This document shows, piece after piece, positions 25,993 through 34,628 of a DNA stretch of 64,000 nt. The translations under genes were made by a program, and so were the position numbers. The DNA comes from an uncultured Dyadobacter sp. (lineage in GTDB: Bacteria; Bacteroidota; Bacteroidia; Cytophagales; Spirosomataceae): assembly GCF_946482605.1 (NCBI RefSeq), contig NZ_CAMLSE010000036.1, positions 1 to 64,000 on the forward strand, given 5' to 3'. Under the pieces are notes generated by a model. The model ran no database searches. It saw only the letters and a program-made list of their open reading frames with translations, and was not told the DNA's origin. The stretch's first letter is position 1, and each line of letters starts with the position of its first letter.

Positions 25993-27300
25993 TCAGGTTC
26001 TGGAAATAGAACGCAGGTAAATAATCCCCGCTGTTCCAGAAATGACTGAGGCTAGCAGGATTCCGTATTTAGCAGCATCAATATGCGCTTCGTCCTGAAA
26101 TGCAAGGTTAGTTACAAATAAGGACATCGTAAATCCCACGCCAGCGAGCAACGCGACACCAAAAATATGTTTCCAGTTCACCAGCCGGGGCAGATCTGCT
26201 ATCCCCAGTTTGACCATTATCCAGGTAAACCCGAAAACACCAACCAGTTTGCCGACCACAAGGCCGGTCATTACTCCGAAACTGACCGGATTAACGAGGG
26301 CCGTAAAAAAATCACTGCCGATGTGCATGCCGGAATTGGCCAATGCGAAGATAGGCATGATCAGAAATGCGACCCACGGATGCAAGCCGTGTTCGATCTT
26401 TTGGAGCGGGGTTTGGGCGTCGATGCTGATGCTTTTAATTTCTTCAATAATATGGTGCTGGTTGGCTGTCATCAAAGGACCATGAAGCGGAATGGCGATC
26501 TCGAACTGATGCGCATGTGAACGGATCTGCTCGATATATTCCTTCTCGTCGATTTTGGTCCTGGCCGGGATCGTGAAAGCCACCAGCACACCGGCAATGG
26601 TCGCATGTACGCCCGAAAACAGAAAGCAAGCCCATACGGCAATGCCGATCAGCAGGTAGTACAGACTGTGACGTATCCCTAATAGGTTTCCGGCCAGCAA
26701 TACAGCCAGCAGACCAAAACCAATTAACAAGTAAGTAAAGTCAATATGCGCCGTATAAAAGAACGCTATCACCAGCACCGCTCCTAAATCGTCTGCTACC
26801 GCTAATGCGGAGAGGAACACTTTGACCGAGGTTGGAATGTTCTTTCCTGACAAGGAGAGCAGGCCGAGTGCAAAGGCGATGTCGGTAGCCATCGGAATTC
26901 CCCACCCACCTGCCGAGTCGAGCCCGAGATTAAATGCAAAGTAGATTGCGGCAGGCACAAGCATTCCACCCAACGCGGCAACCATCGGCAGGGAGGCTTT
27001 TTTGATGCTCGACAGCTCGCCTGCCATAAACTCGCGTTTCAATTCAAGGCCGATCACAAAAAAGAAGATCGCCATCAGCCCGTCGTTGATCCAAATGTGC
27101 AGCGGGTGATCGAAAATATTTCCGGCAAAGCCCACTTCCAAGCTGGTTTCCCAAACATGGTGATAGGATTCCCCTGCGGGAGAATTGACCCAGATGAGCG
27201 CTGCTATTACGCAGAGAAACAGAATAATACCGCTCGTGTATTCTTCATGAATGAATTTGCTCACCGGCTTGATGACGCGGTCTATCGGAGTTCTTGCCAT
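25993..27300 (-). CDS. nhaA: NhaA Na+/H+ antiporter
   Basis: 435 aa from the ATG at 27300 (MARTPIDRVIKPVSKF); an ATG at 27405 adds 35 doubtful residues. The family motifs NDGLMAIFFFVIGLELKREF and AVADDLGAVLVIAFFY are present, and the paired Asp is the ion-binding site. It exports one Na+ for two H+ and is classically needed at alkaline pH or high Na+. It carries an insert of about 65 residues between helices (EKEYIEQIRSHAHQFE...HHIIEEIK), common in long NhaA proteins. It is the third antiporter gene within 13 kb. Confidence 0.95.
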   Translation of the reverse strand: MARTPIDRVIKPVSKFIHEEYTSGIILFLCVIAALIWVNSPAGESYHHVWETSLEVGFAGNIFDHPLHIWINDGLMAIFFFVIGLELKREFMAGELSSIKKASLPMVAALGGMLVPAAIYFAFNLGLDSAGGWGIPMATDIAFALGLLSLSGKNIPTSVKVFLSALAVADDLGAVLVIAFFYTAHIDFTYLLIGFGLLAVLLAGNLLGIRHSLYYLLIGIAVWACFLFSGVHATIAGVLVAFTIPARTKIDEKEYIEQIRSHAHQFEIAIPLHGPLMTANQHHIIEEIKSISIDAQTPLQKIEHGLHPWVAFLIMPIFALANSGMHIGSDFFTALVNPVSFGVMTGLVVGKLVGVFGFTWIMVKLGIADLPRLVNWKHIFGVALLAGVGFTMSLFVTNLAFQDEAHIDAAKYGILLASVISGTAGIIYLRSISRT

Positions 27301-27450
27301 TTGATATAAGGTTGCTGCCAGGCAAATATAGGCAATCACACAGTATGTCATATCCGGAAAGAGTGATCCTTTCAACCGCGTCGCTGCACTTTCCGGTTTG
27401 GCCAAAAGTTATCTCAAGGCCGAATTCACGGAGTTAAATGTCAATTCGTT

Positions 27451-27795
27451 TTAAACCGGCGTTGCCATCTGCTCGCACATCCGGGCGCAATGCCGGCACG
27501 CTTCCGCGCACACGCGGCAATGCTCCATGCCCATTTCAGCATGATGCTCACATTCCTGCGCACAGGCATTACAAGCATCGGCGCATATGCGGCATAAGTG
27601 CGCGCTAAACTGACTCCCCAGGCTCGTGACTTCTGCCGCGCTGCGGCAAATTGCGGCGCATTCCAGGTCTAGCTGGATGCAATTCACCAGTTTTTCAGGA
27701 TTGGTCTCTTTCAGGCATGCGGTTGCGCAATAGCTGCATGCAACGGCGCATGCCACGCATGCGTCGATGCAGTCTTTGAATGGTTGATTTTCCAT
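27451..27795 (-). CDS. Four-helix-bundle copper-binding protein
   Basis: 114 aa with about 20 Cys in CxxC/CxxxC spacings along four predicted helices (DACVACAVACSYCATACL; CADACNACAQECEHH). This is the DUF326/Csp pattern, in which thiolates inside the bundle store Cu(I). There is no Tat or Sec signal, so a cytosolic Csp3-like form is likely. The gene stands alone and is divergent from the AGCS gene. Confidence 0.88.
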   Translation of the reverse strand: MENQPFKDCIDACVACAVACSYCATACLKETNPEKLVNCIQLDLECAAICRSAAEVTSLGSQFSAHLCRICADACNACAQECEHHAEMGMEHCRVCAEACRHCARMCEQMATPV

Positions 27796-27920
27796 ATTGA
27801 AGCAGTTAAAAAATGAAGAAAGTCCTTGCAGCTACAAAAACAGTTCCAGACCGGTTCAAGTATGCCGGGAAAGGTTCAGTACCAGGGTGCGCAGGTGCTC
27901 AAACGCTACGGCAGCTGGAT

Positions 27921-27938
27921 TTGTAACAGAAGTTACAA
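27921..27938. promoter_or_regulatory. 18-bp palindrome, Crp/Fnr-like operator shape
   Basis: TTGTAAC-agaa-GTTACAA is a perfect 7+4+7 palindrome whose core TGTAAC-N4-GTTACA has the geometry of Crp/Fnr-family sites. It lies about 85 bp before the AGCS start and 125 bp before the copper-protein start, so it could control either or both. No Crp/Fnr gene is in the window. Confidence 0.5.
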
Positions 27939-28022
27939 TTTCATGACCGGCAACCGGCCAAATTTTGCTTTCTTTGATGTCTGCCCAATAATATTTTCAA
28001 AATCTTAGCATATCCCAATTTA

Positions 28023-29447
28023 ATGGAGGAAATCATCAATTTTGTTAATGGTTTGATATGGAGCAACGCATTGATCATCCTTTGCCTGGCGACGGGAATT
28101 TACTTTTCGATCGTCACCCGATTTTTACAGGTGCGATATATCAAGGATATGGTCGCTTTGCTGTTTGGTGGTGAATCCTCCGAGGTAGGCGTTTCTTCCT
28201 TTCAGGCATTTGCCATTGCTATTTCAGGCAGGGTAGGCACCGGCAACATCGCAGGTGTGGCCACCGCTATTGCAATGGGCGGGCCAGGGGCAGTGTTTTG
28301 GATGTGGGCAATTGCGTTCCTTGGGGCAGCTTCGGCTTATGTGGAGGCTACACTGGGCCAAATATATAAAACGGTGCAGAATGGCCAGTACCGGGGCGGG
28401 CCCGCCTATTATATCGAGAAAGGGCTCGGCATGAAGTGGTACGCCAACCTTTTCGCATTCGCAACAATCGTTAGCTGTGCGCTTTTTCTGCCAGGCGTGC
28501 AAAGCAACAGCATCGCTACCAGTGCATTGAGCGCCTTTGACATTCCGGTCGAGATGACCGGCGGGGCTGTCACAATTCTTTTGGCGCTGATCATTTTCGG
28601 CGGCGTGAAGCGCATTGGCAAAGTCGCTGAATTCGTGGTGCCCTTTATGGCAGGAGCTTACATTCTGATGGCACTGATTGTGATCGGGTTAAATATCAGT
28701 GAGGTGCCTTCCGTATTTGCGCTGATTTTCCGCTCGGCATTTGATCTGGAGCCAGCCTTTGGCGGGATTTTCGGCATGGCAGTTTTGTGGGGAGTGAAAA
28801 GGGGAATCTACTCTAATGAAGCCGGCCAGGGAACAGCTCCTCACGCTGCCGCCGCCGCAGAAACAAGCCATCCCGCCAAGCAAGGTTTAGTACAGGCGTT
28901 TTCAGTCTACGTGGATACCCTGTTTGTTTGTACAGCCACCGCGCTGATGATCCTTTTCACAGGCCAATACAATGTCGCCAGTCCGGATGGCGGCTTTCTA
29001 GTAGAAAACATTCCCGGCGCGGCTATGGGTGCCGCATTCACGCAGAGTGCTATCAACGTGCATTTCCCTGCATTGGGAAGCGGTTTTGTTGCCGTCGCAC
29101 TTCTATTTTTCGCATTTACCACAGTAATGGCCTACTATTACATCGCCGAGACTAATCTCAGTTACCTTCTAAAAGGAAAAGACAGCAAGGCGTACCTGTG
29201 GGGCCTGCGGCTACTGATTATGGCTGCCACTTTTTACGGGTCTATTAAAACGGCAGAGCTGGCCTGGACGGTTGGCGATATTGGCGTCGGGCTCATGGCA
29301 TGGCTTAACATCATCGCCATCTTACTGCTCCGTAAGCCGGCATTGGCGGCCCTGAAAGATTACCAGAATCAGAAAGATCAGGGCCGCGACCCGGTGTTTA
29401 AACCTGATGATTTAGGGATTACGAATACCCAGGAGTGGAATAAATAG
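28023..29447 (+). CDS. Alanine/glycine:cation symporter (AGCS family)
   Basis: 474 aa, about 10-11 helices, with the family motifs GRVGTGNIAGVATAIAMGGPG and NEAGQGTAPHAAAAAETSHP. It takes up alanine or glycine with Na+ or H+. Its place among antiporters and osmolyte systems suggests that it uses or balances the Na+ gradient; that link is inference. It starts at the ATG at 28023 and is convergent with the trehalose-phosphatase gene, 15 nt between stops. Confidence 0.92.
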   Translation: MEEIINFVNGLIWSNALIILCLATGIYFSIVTRFLQVRYIKDMVALLFGGESSEVGVSSFQAFAIAISGRVGTGNIAGVATAIAMGGPGAVFWMWAIAFLGAASAYVEATLGQIYKTVQNGQYRGGPAYYIEKGLGMKWYANLFAFATIVSCALFLPGVQSNSIATSALSAFDIPVEMTGGAVTILLALIIFGGVKRIGKVAEFVVPFMAGAYILMALIVIGLNISEVPSVFALIFRSAFDLEPAFGGIFGMAVLWGVKRGIYSNEAGQGTAPHAAAAAETSHPAKQGLVQAFSVYVDTLFVCTATALMILFTGQYNVASPDGGFLVENIPGAAMGAAFTQSAINVHFPALGSGFVAVALLFFAFTTVMAYYYIAETNLSYLLKGKDSKAYLWGLRLLIMAATFYGSIKTAELAWTVGDIGVGLMAWLNIIAILLLRKPALAALKDYQNQKDQGRDPVFKPDDLGITNTQEWNK

Positions 29448-29462
29448 GATGACTTGCTTGTG

Positions 29463-30251
29463 TTATTGAGTCAATAAAACGAAAAACCGACCTATGTCTT
29501 CTTGTTTGTCAAGCCTGCCTTGCGCAAATGTAGCGCCCTGGCCGATTTTAATGGAAAAGCTCCCTTCGGGCAATGCGGCGAACAGATGTTCGTCTGTGGT
29601 ATCATCGCCCATAGCCAGCACAAACTCATATCTGGCTGCTTCAAGATAGCGTTTGGCCGCTGTTCCTTTATTATAGGTAGCCTTCTTGATCTCGATGACC
29701 TTTTTACCTGCAATAATTTCCAGGTCTGTCCCGGAAACAATCGTGCTTTGGTTGAGCTGTTCCAATAACCGGGTTGCAAGCTTGTCTGCGGCATACTCAT
29801 CTTTTGCCGTCCGATAATGCCAGGCAAGTGAACTTGCTTTTTGTTCAACTAATGATCCGGGGCACCGGTCCTGGTAACTATATAGGACCGGTCTGAGTGC
29901 CTGCTGCCAACTTTGGCCATACGGGCTCAACGTTTGCCAGTCATTCAGGTGCGGCATTTTTACAAATGCACCGTGCTCGGCAATCAGATTTACAGGCATT
30001 TTATCAAACGTAGTTTGCAGGAACTGTTGGTCCCGACCGCTTATGATTACCACGGTAGCCATCTCACAGAGTTTTAGAATCTGGTTCTTTATTTGCTGCG
30101 GAAGCGCCGCGCTGGCTGGGGTATCGACAATCGGAGTGAGTGTGCCGTCATAGTCCAGGAAGAGGATTCTGTTATTTGATTTTGCGAATGCTTCCCGAAT
30201 AATTTCCAGGGAAACACCCTCTAATATTGATTGAATCTGATTTGTGCTCAT
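29463..30251 (-). CDS. otsB: Trehalose-6-phosphate phosphatase
   Basis: 262 aa from the ATG at 30251 (MSTNQIQSILEG); an upstream ATG at 30296 is less likely. HAD motif I is ILFLDYDGTLTPIVD with the nucleophile Asp, motif II is VVIISGRDQQFL, and motif III/IV includes Lys in NKGTAAKRYL and AMGDDTTDEHLF. It removes phosphate from trehalose-6-phosphate, the last step of compatible-solute synthesis. No otsA (trehalose-6-phosphate synthase) gene is in the window. Confidence 0.92.
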   Translation of the reverse strand: MSTNQIQSILEGVSLEIIREAFAKSNNRILFLDYDGTLTPIVDTPASAALPQQIKNQILKLCEMATVVIISGRDQQFLQTTFDKMPVNLIAEHGAFVKMPHLNDWQTLSPYGQSWQQALRPVLYSYQDRCPGSLVEQKASSLAWHYRTAKDEYAADKLATRLLEQLNQSTIVSGTDLEIIAGKKVIEIKKATYNKGTAAKRYLEAARYEFVLAMGDDTTDEHLFAALPEGSFSIKIGQGATFAQGRLDKQEDIGRFFVLLTQ

Positions 30252-30391
30252 CGGTAAATTGGAATTGGTCAACAGGCACGTGCCAGGCGGAACCACGGTT
30301 CAAACTGGGACAATACCTGATTCAGCTTTGATAGAAAAATAGATCGGGACGAGCTGCGCCTGCGGCGCACCCGAGGGCCTGAAAGAGGAAT

Positions 30392-30895
30392 TTACAGGAA
30401 TGGCAGCACCGAAAACCCGGACACACGCAGGAATGCACGTGTCCTGACAGGTTTGTCGGAAATCAATGCAGAATGGGTGCTTAAAAGCTTTTCAAAACGG
30501 TGTAAGTAGGTATAGAAACCCGCAAATCGCACGTGGAAATATGTTTTCCTGACTGCGGGAGCCGATGCGCTGACGGCGACCTGCAAATTCAACCGGCTCC
30601 CGAAGTGTTTGACGGTTAAGAAATCACCGCCATGTTTCTTTCCGGTGTATAACTTTCCGGTTATCCAATCGGAGAACAGCTGATAGTCGGACGAATGATC
30701 GGACCGGTAATGGCCTCGCTGCTTTCGGAAAAAGCTGCCCTCGAAAGACACAATCTTGTTTGTGTCCGAACACGTCGAGAATGCGTGAAGCGTTGGCCTG
30801 GATTCCGTTCCGGCATCCACCGTTGCACCCATGCTACCGGGCAATGCCCAAAGCGATTGGATGAAAAGGCTAAAAAGGGAAGTGATTCGAAACAT
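30392..30895 (-). CDS. Hypothetical secreted protein, 167 aa
   Basis: The N-terminus looks like a signal peptide (MFRITSLFSLFIQSLWALPGSMGA). The rest has no repeat or domain I recognise and is rich in Ser, Phe, Arg and Lys. Codon usage resembles its neighbours. It lies 142 bp beyond the histidine-kinase stop on the same strand and could be in the same transcript. It may be a genuine orphan or a chance frame. Confidence 0.4.
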   Translation of the reverse strand: MFRITSLFSLFIQSLWALPGSMGATVDAGTESRPTLHAFSTCSDTNKIVSFEGSFFRKQRGHYRSDHSSDYQLFSDWITGKLYTGKKHGGDFLTVKHFGSRLNLQVAVSASAPAVRKTYFHVRFAGFYTYLHRFEKLLSTHSALISDKPVRTRAFLRVSGFSVLPFL

Positions 30896-31037
30896 AACGG
30901 TTCACGGCGAGCGACAAGTTGCATATCAATTCTTGGAAAGGCAACCTATGGATTTTCACTTATAAATTGAAGATATGGTTGTTAACGAATGTTAACCGGG
31001 CTTATAACGGCGGGTCGGTTGCGGGAGGATTTACCAC

Positions 31038-32408
31038 TCAACGCTCCATCGTCCGCACCGGCAGCCGGATCGAAACCGAAGTCTGGTTAAGCCCCGAAGC
31101 CACGGTGAGGGTCCCCTGATGAATATCGATGATCTTGCGGGCGATCGTTAGTCCAAGCCCGAATCCGGGAATCTTGCCCACATTCGTCGCGCGCATCATC
31201 GGCATGAACACATTGGCGATCTGCTCTCTGGGTATCCCGATTCCCTGGTCGGTGACCGTAATTGCCAGCTGCCCGCCTTCCAGGTCGATGTCCAAAAACA
31301 CGGGCTTTTTAGCTGAGTATTTGCTGGCATTGTCCAGAATGTTAATCAGCACCGTTCTGAGCAGCACCGAGCTGCCCATGACGTGGATTACCTCGCTTTT
31401 TTCTGTGAAAACATCCGACAGCACGAGCTCAATCTGCTGGTCGGGGTGCTTTTCACCAAAGTAGGAAATGCTGTCAAGGATGGTATCGACAATGTTGACG
31501 TCCTGCTGCATTCTTACCGACTGCAATCCTTCTACTTCTGCGAGCTGGAGCAATGAATTGGCAAGGGTAATGGCGTCTTCGAGCCGGAATAGTGCTTTTT
31601 CCATGCTCGCGCGCACGTCTGTCAGCTGCTTATCGTAGGCAAATGAAGTTTCGAGGATGCCTTTCACGACCGTCAGCGGCGTACGGATTTCGTGGGACGC
31701 GTATGCAACAAAATGCTCCTGGCTGTTGGCCAGGCTTTGCAGCCGGCCAAGCAATTCATTGAATGAACCAGCCAGGTACGCGGCTTCATCGGCTTTTGAA
31801 GTGCTTTGAAGCCTGAATGAAAAGTCGTTGACAGAAGCAGGGTTCATTTGTTTAATCAACTGGTCAAAAGGAAGCATCGAGCGGCGGGCGAACCAGAAGC
31901 CGGCAAATGCGACAATGACCAGCAGCACAATGTTTCCTGCCATCAGGATGAAGAGCAGACTGTTGCTCGCCTGCCTGCCTCCCAGATCGTATGCCGTAAC
32001 TACCGAAACATACCGCGAGCCTTCTACGACAAACGAGAGTGCGGCACCTTCCTTCTTCGCATTCCATGGCTTGGCTTCGTAGCTGAAAAACACTTCTTCT
32101 TTGCGCGCGCGGGCGAGCAGACCGGCGGTAAGCTTGTAATCATCCGGGCCGGATGAGTTGTATACTACCTTGTTATCCGGGCCAATGATGGTTTCGTGCT
32201 GGTCAGGTAAGGTCAGGTAGCCGAACCGGTGAAATTCGGCGCGGTTCTGAAAATAGAGCTGGCCTGCCACGGCGCGGCGCTGCAAGCGGTTGCGCATCAG
32301 CGACTGGCGGTAGGACTCGTAAGTCTGATAGATGAATAGGGAAAAAAGCAGTAGCAGGGATGCGACCAGCGCCCCGAACCAGATCGTGATACGCTGCTTG
32401 ATACTCAT
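31038..32408 (-). CDS. Sensor histidine kinase
   Basis: 456 aa. Two helices (about 9-27 and 148-172) enclose a periplasmic sensor domain of about 120 residues. A HAMP-like linker, the dimerisation box with phospho-accepting His in HEIRTPLTVVKG, and a catalytic domain (N-box NILDNASKYS, G-boxes DQGIGIP and GFGLGL) follow. Its start overlaps the response-regulator stop (ATGA), so the pair is translationally coupled. The periplasmic signal is unknown. It probably controls the divergent efflux operon. Confidence 0.93.
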   Translation of the reverse strand: MSIKQRITIWFGALVASLLLLFSLFIYQTYESYRQSLMRNRLQRRAVAGQLYFQNRAEFHRFGYLTLPDQHETIIGPDNKVVYNSSGPDDYKLTAGLLARARKEEVFFSYEAKPWNAKKEGAALSFVVEGSRYVSVVTAYDLGGRQASNSLLFILMAGNIVLLVIVAFAGFWFARRSMLPFDQLIKQMNPASVNDFSFRLQSTSKADEAAYLAGSFNELLGRLQSLANSQEHFVAYASHEIRTPLTVVKGILETSFAYDKQLTDVRASMEKALFRLEDAITLANSLLQLAEVEGLQSVRMQQDVNIVDTILDSISYFGEKHPDQQIELVLSDVFTEKSEVIHVMGSSVLLRTVLINILDNASKYSAKKPVFLDIDLEGGQLAITVTDQGIGIPREQIANVFMPMMRATNVGKIPGFGLGLTIARKIIDIHQGTLTVASGLNQTSVSIRLPVRTMER

Positions 32409-33082
32409 GGCTCGGTCCCCAGCATATAACCAACGCCGAAAATGGTATGGAGCAGTTTCTGGCCGGTATGGTCGATTTTTCTTCTTAGGTAATTGATGTA
32501 GACGTCCACCACATTGGTATTGGTGTTAAAATGCACGTCCCAGACGTTTTCCAGCAGATCTATCCGTTTAACAACCCGGCCCTGGTTGAGCATCAGGTAT
32601 TCGAGCAATGCATATTCACGGGCGGTGAGCTCCACGCGCTCTCCGGCACGCCACACGCGGTGCGAGTCGGTTTCGATAGCCAGGTCGAGTAGTTCCAGGC
32701 GCTTTGGACGTGGCGCGCGGGCAGGGTGCCTGCGTGCGAGCGCTTTCAGCCGGAAGAGCAGTTCTTTAAATGCAAATGGCTTGGCCAGATAATCGTCGGC
32801 GCCTGCTTCGAATCCTAATACTTTGTTATCCAGACTTCCCAATGCGGTGAGCATAAGCACCGGCACCGCGGGCCAGTTGTGTTTGATAAACCGGCAAAGG
32901 TCAAAGCCGTTCACACCCGGCAGGTTCACGTCGAGCACCACCACATCGTACCGGTTTTCATTCACCATACTTCGTCCGATAACACCATCGAACGCTGTGG
33001 CGACAGAAATCCCTTCCGATACCAGCCCTTTCTGGATAAACTGTGTAAGCTCTACATCATCTTCGACAACCAGGACATTCAT
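32405..33082 (-). CDS. OmpR/PhoB-family response regulator
   Basis: 225 aa. The receiver domain has the acidic pair (VVEDD), phospho-acceptor Asp in VVLDVNLPG, Thr in LMLTALG and Lys in DYLAKPF. The C-terminal winged helix (about 130-222) ends in the OmpR pattern VDVYINYLRRKID. It is the first gene of the regulator-kinase unit and diverges from the efflux operon. Four direct repeats in the shared gap fit an OmpR-type tandem operator. Confidence 0.95.
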   Translation of the reverse strand: MNVLVVEDDVELTQFIQKGLVSEGISVATAFDGVIGRSMVNENRYDVVVLDVNLPGVNGFDLCRFIKHNWPAVPVLMLTALGSLDNKVLGFEAGADDYLAKPFAFKELLFRLKALARRHPARAPRPKRLELLDLAIETDSHRVWRAGERVELTAREYALLEYLMLNQGRVVKRIDLLENVWDVHFNTNTNVVDVYINYLRRKIDHTGQKLLHTIFGVGYMLGTEP

Positions 33083-33144
33083 CTTTATGGCGTTAGTAAT
33101 GATTCAAATTTAATGAGCTTCCGGTGATGGCAATTATTTAAATG

Positions 33145-33190
33145 CCTTTCTAATCACCTTTTAATAACCTTCTAACCATCCTATAATCAG
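33145..33190. promoter_or_regulatory. Four 11-12 bp direct repeats, likely response-regulator operator
   Basis: CCTTTCTAATCA (33145), CCTTTTAATAA (33157), CCTTCTAACCA (33168) and CCTATAATCAG (33180) are copies of CCTtnTAAnCA spaced 11-12 bp, one helical turn. OmpR-family regulators bind such head-to-tail sites. They lie between the regulator gene and the efflux operon, ending 50 bp before the tolC-like start. Confidence 0.65.
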
Positions 33191-33239
33191 GCTGGGGTTT
33201 ACTTTGACGATCGATCAACCGAAAGGGAATCAACGTCCA

Positions 33240-34616
33240 ATGATACGCTTACAGCTTTTTTTAATCTTTATTTTGACCACCTTAATAAGTCCGGCCACAC
33301 AGGCGCAGCTGCTGAGTATGGAGCAGGCGGTGGATGCGGCGCTGGCCAAGTACCCGACCATCGAAGCGCAGCGGGCGGCGCTAGCCGGTTTCAAGGCATC
33401 CGAAGCGGTACTGAAAGCGAACCGCCTTCCCAATGTCCGTCTGCACGATCAGGTCGATGTCGGTACGGCCAACGGGCTTTCCGGCTCCTATTTTTCGATG
33501 GGGCTCATCGTTCCTACTTCCGGCGGGCGCCGTGAGGAAAACCGGATGGACCTGGCCTCGGGCAACATCGCATTGGCTACGGCGGATTGGGAATTCTATA
33601 ATTTCGGACGTTACAAAGCCGAGGACCAGTTGGCAAGGGCTGACGTCATGGTAGGGCAGGCAGGCGTGCAACGGGAACAGTTCATGCTCCGGCAGGCTGT
33701 TATCGGCGCGTACCTGGATGTGATCTGGCGCGGCAGGATCCTGCAACTCGAATCGCGCAACATCGCCCGCGCGGATACCGTCAGCCGGATTATCAACAAC
33801 CTGGTTAGCAACGGCATCCGGCCGGGCTTGGACTCCTCGCTGGCGAGCGTGGAGCTTTCGCGGGCGCGCCTGAGCTATTATGAGATCGACGAGGGCCTTC
33901 GCCGGGCATTTCTGCAACTGTCGATGCTCACGGGGCAGCGCGTTAATCAGCTGGTAATCGATACCACCTTCCATGAAGATGCTTTACTAGTGCAGCCCGG
34001 CGAGCTGAAAGTAGTAACCGCGCACCCGGTTTTGAATTACCAAAACACCGTGCTTAATCGCCAGAGATCAGAGATCGACGCGATCCGCAAAGCGGCACTG
34101 CCGCGGATGTCGGTGCTGGCATCCGGCTGGGCGAGGGGCACTAGCCTGGATATAGACAACAACTACGGCCCGCTGGGTAGGGGGTTCGGGTATAGCAGGA
34201 CCAACTTTCTGGTGGGACTTGCCGCGACGGTGAACCTCACCGATTTTCGCCGCGTCAAAAGTCGTACTGCAGTGCAGCAGTGGAAGATCAAGGAGGCAGA
34301 TTCCCGGCTGGAATTCGAGCGGTTGAAACTGGAAAACACGCTGGCTTCGTCGGATTCGGTGCTGGCCACGGTGCGGCTCGCATTGCAGGAGTTGCCCCAC
34401 GCCATCCGGTCTGCCGAAAGTGCTTACCAGCAGCGGCTATCACTTTATAATAATGGTATTGAAAACATCCTGGCGCTGACCGATGCCATGCAGCTGCTCA
34501 CCAAAGTCGAGCGGCAGGCTGTCGATATCCAGCGCCGGGCTGTGGAGCTCCGCTTGCAACGGGCCTACGCCACCAGCGACTTCGAGGACTTTTTCAGCTT
34601 TTTCCGCCGGCCGTAA
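33240..34616 (+). CDS. TolC-family outer-membrane efflux protein
   Basis: 458 aa from the ATG at 33240 (signal MIRLQLFLIFILTTLISPATQAQ); a TTG 12 codons upstream is unlikely. SMEQAVDAALAKYPTIEAQRAAL and two helical hairpin repeats are typical of TolC proteins of RND systems. It is the exit duct for the pump encoded 12 nt downstream and the first gene of the tolC - RND - adaptor operon. Confidence 0.92.
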   Translation: MIRLQLFLIFILTTLISPATQAQLLSMEQAVDAALAKYPTIEAQRAALAGFKASEAVLKANRLPNVRLHDQVDVGTANGLSGSYFSMGLIVPTSGGRREENRMDLASGNIALATADWEFYNFGRYKAEDQLARADVMVGQAGVQREQFMLRQAVIGAYLDVIWRGRILQLESRNIARADTVSRIINNLVSNGIRPGLDSSLASVELSRARLSYYEIDEGLRRAFLQLSMLTGQRVNQLVIDTTFHEDALLVQPGELKVVTAHPVLNYQNTVLNRQRSEIDAIRKAALPRMSVLASGWARGTSLDIDNNYGPLGRGFGYSRTNFLVGLAATVNLTDFRRVKSRTAVQQWKIKEADSRLEFERLKLENTLASSDSVLATVRLALQELPHAIRSAESAYQQRLSLYNNGIENILALTDAMQLLTKVERQAVDIQRRAVELRLQRAYATSDFEDFFSFFRRP

Positions 34617-34628
34617 ACCAATTTATTC

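Noticed and set aside
30355..30369. TGCGCC-tgc-GGCGCA hairpin after the trehalose-phosphatase region
   Set aside because: A perfect but short hairpin without a T-run or a clear partner gene; no function can be argued.
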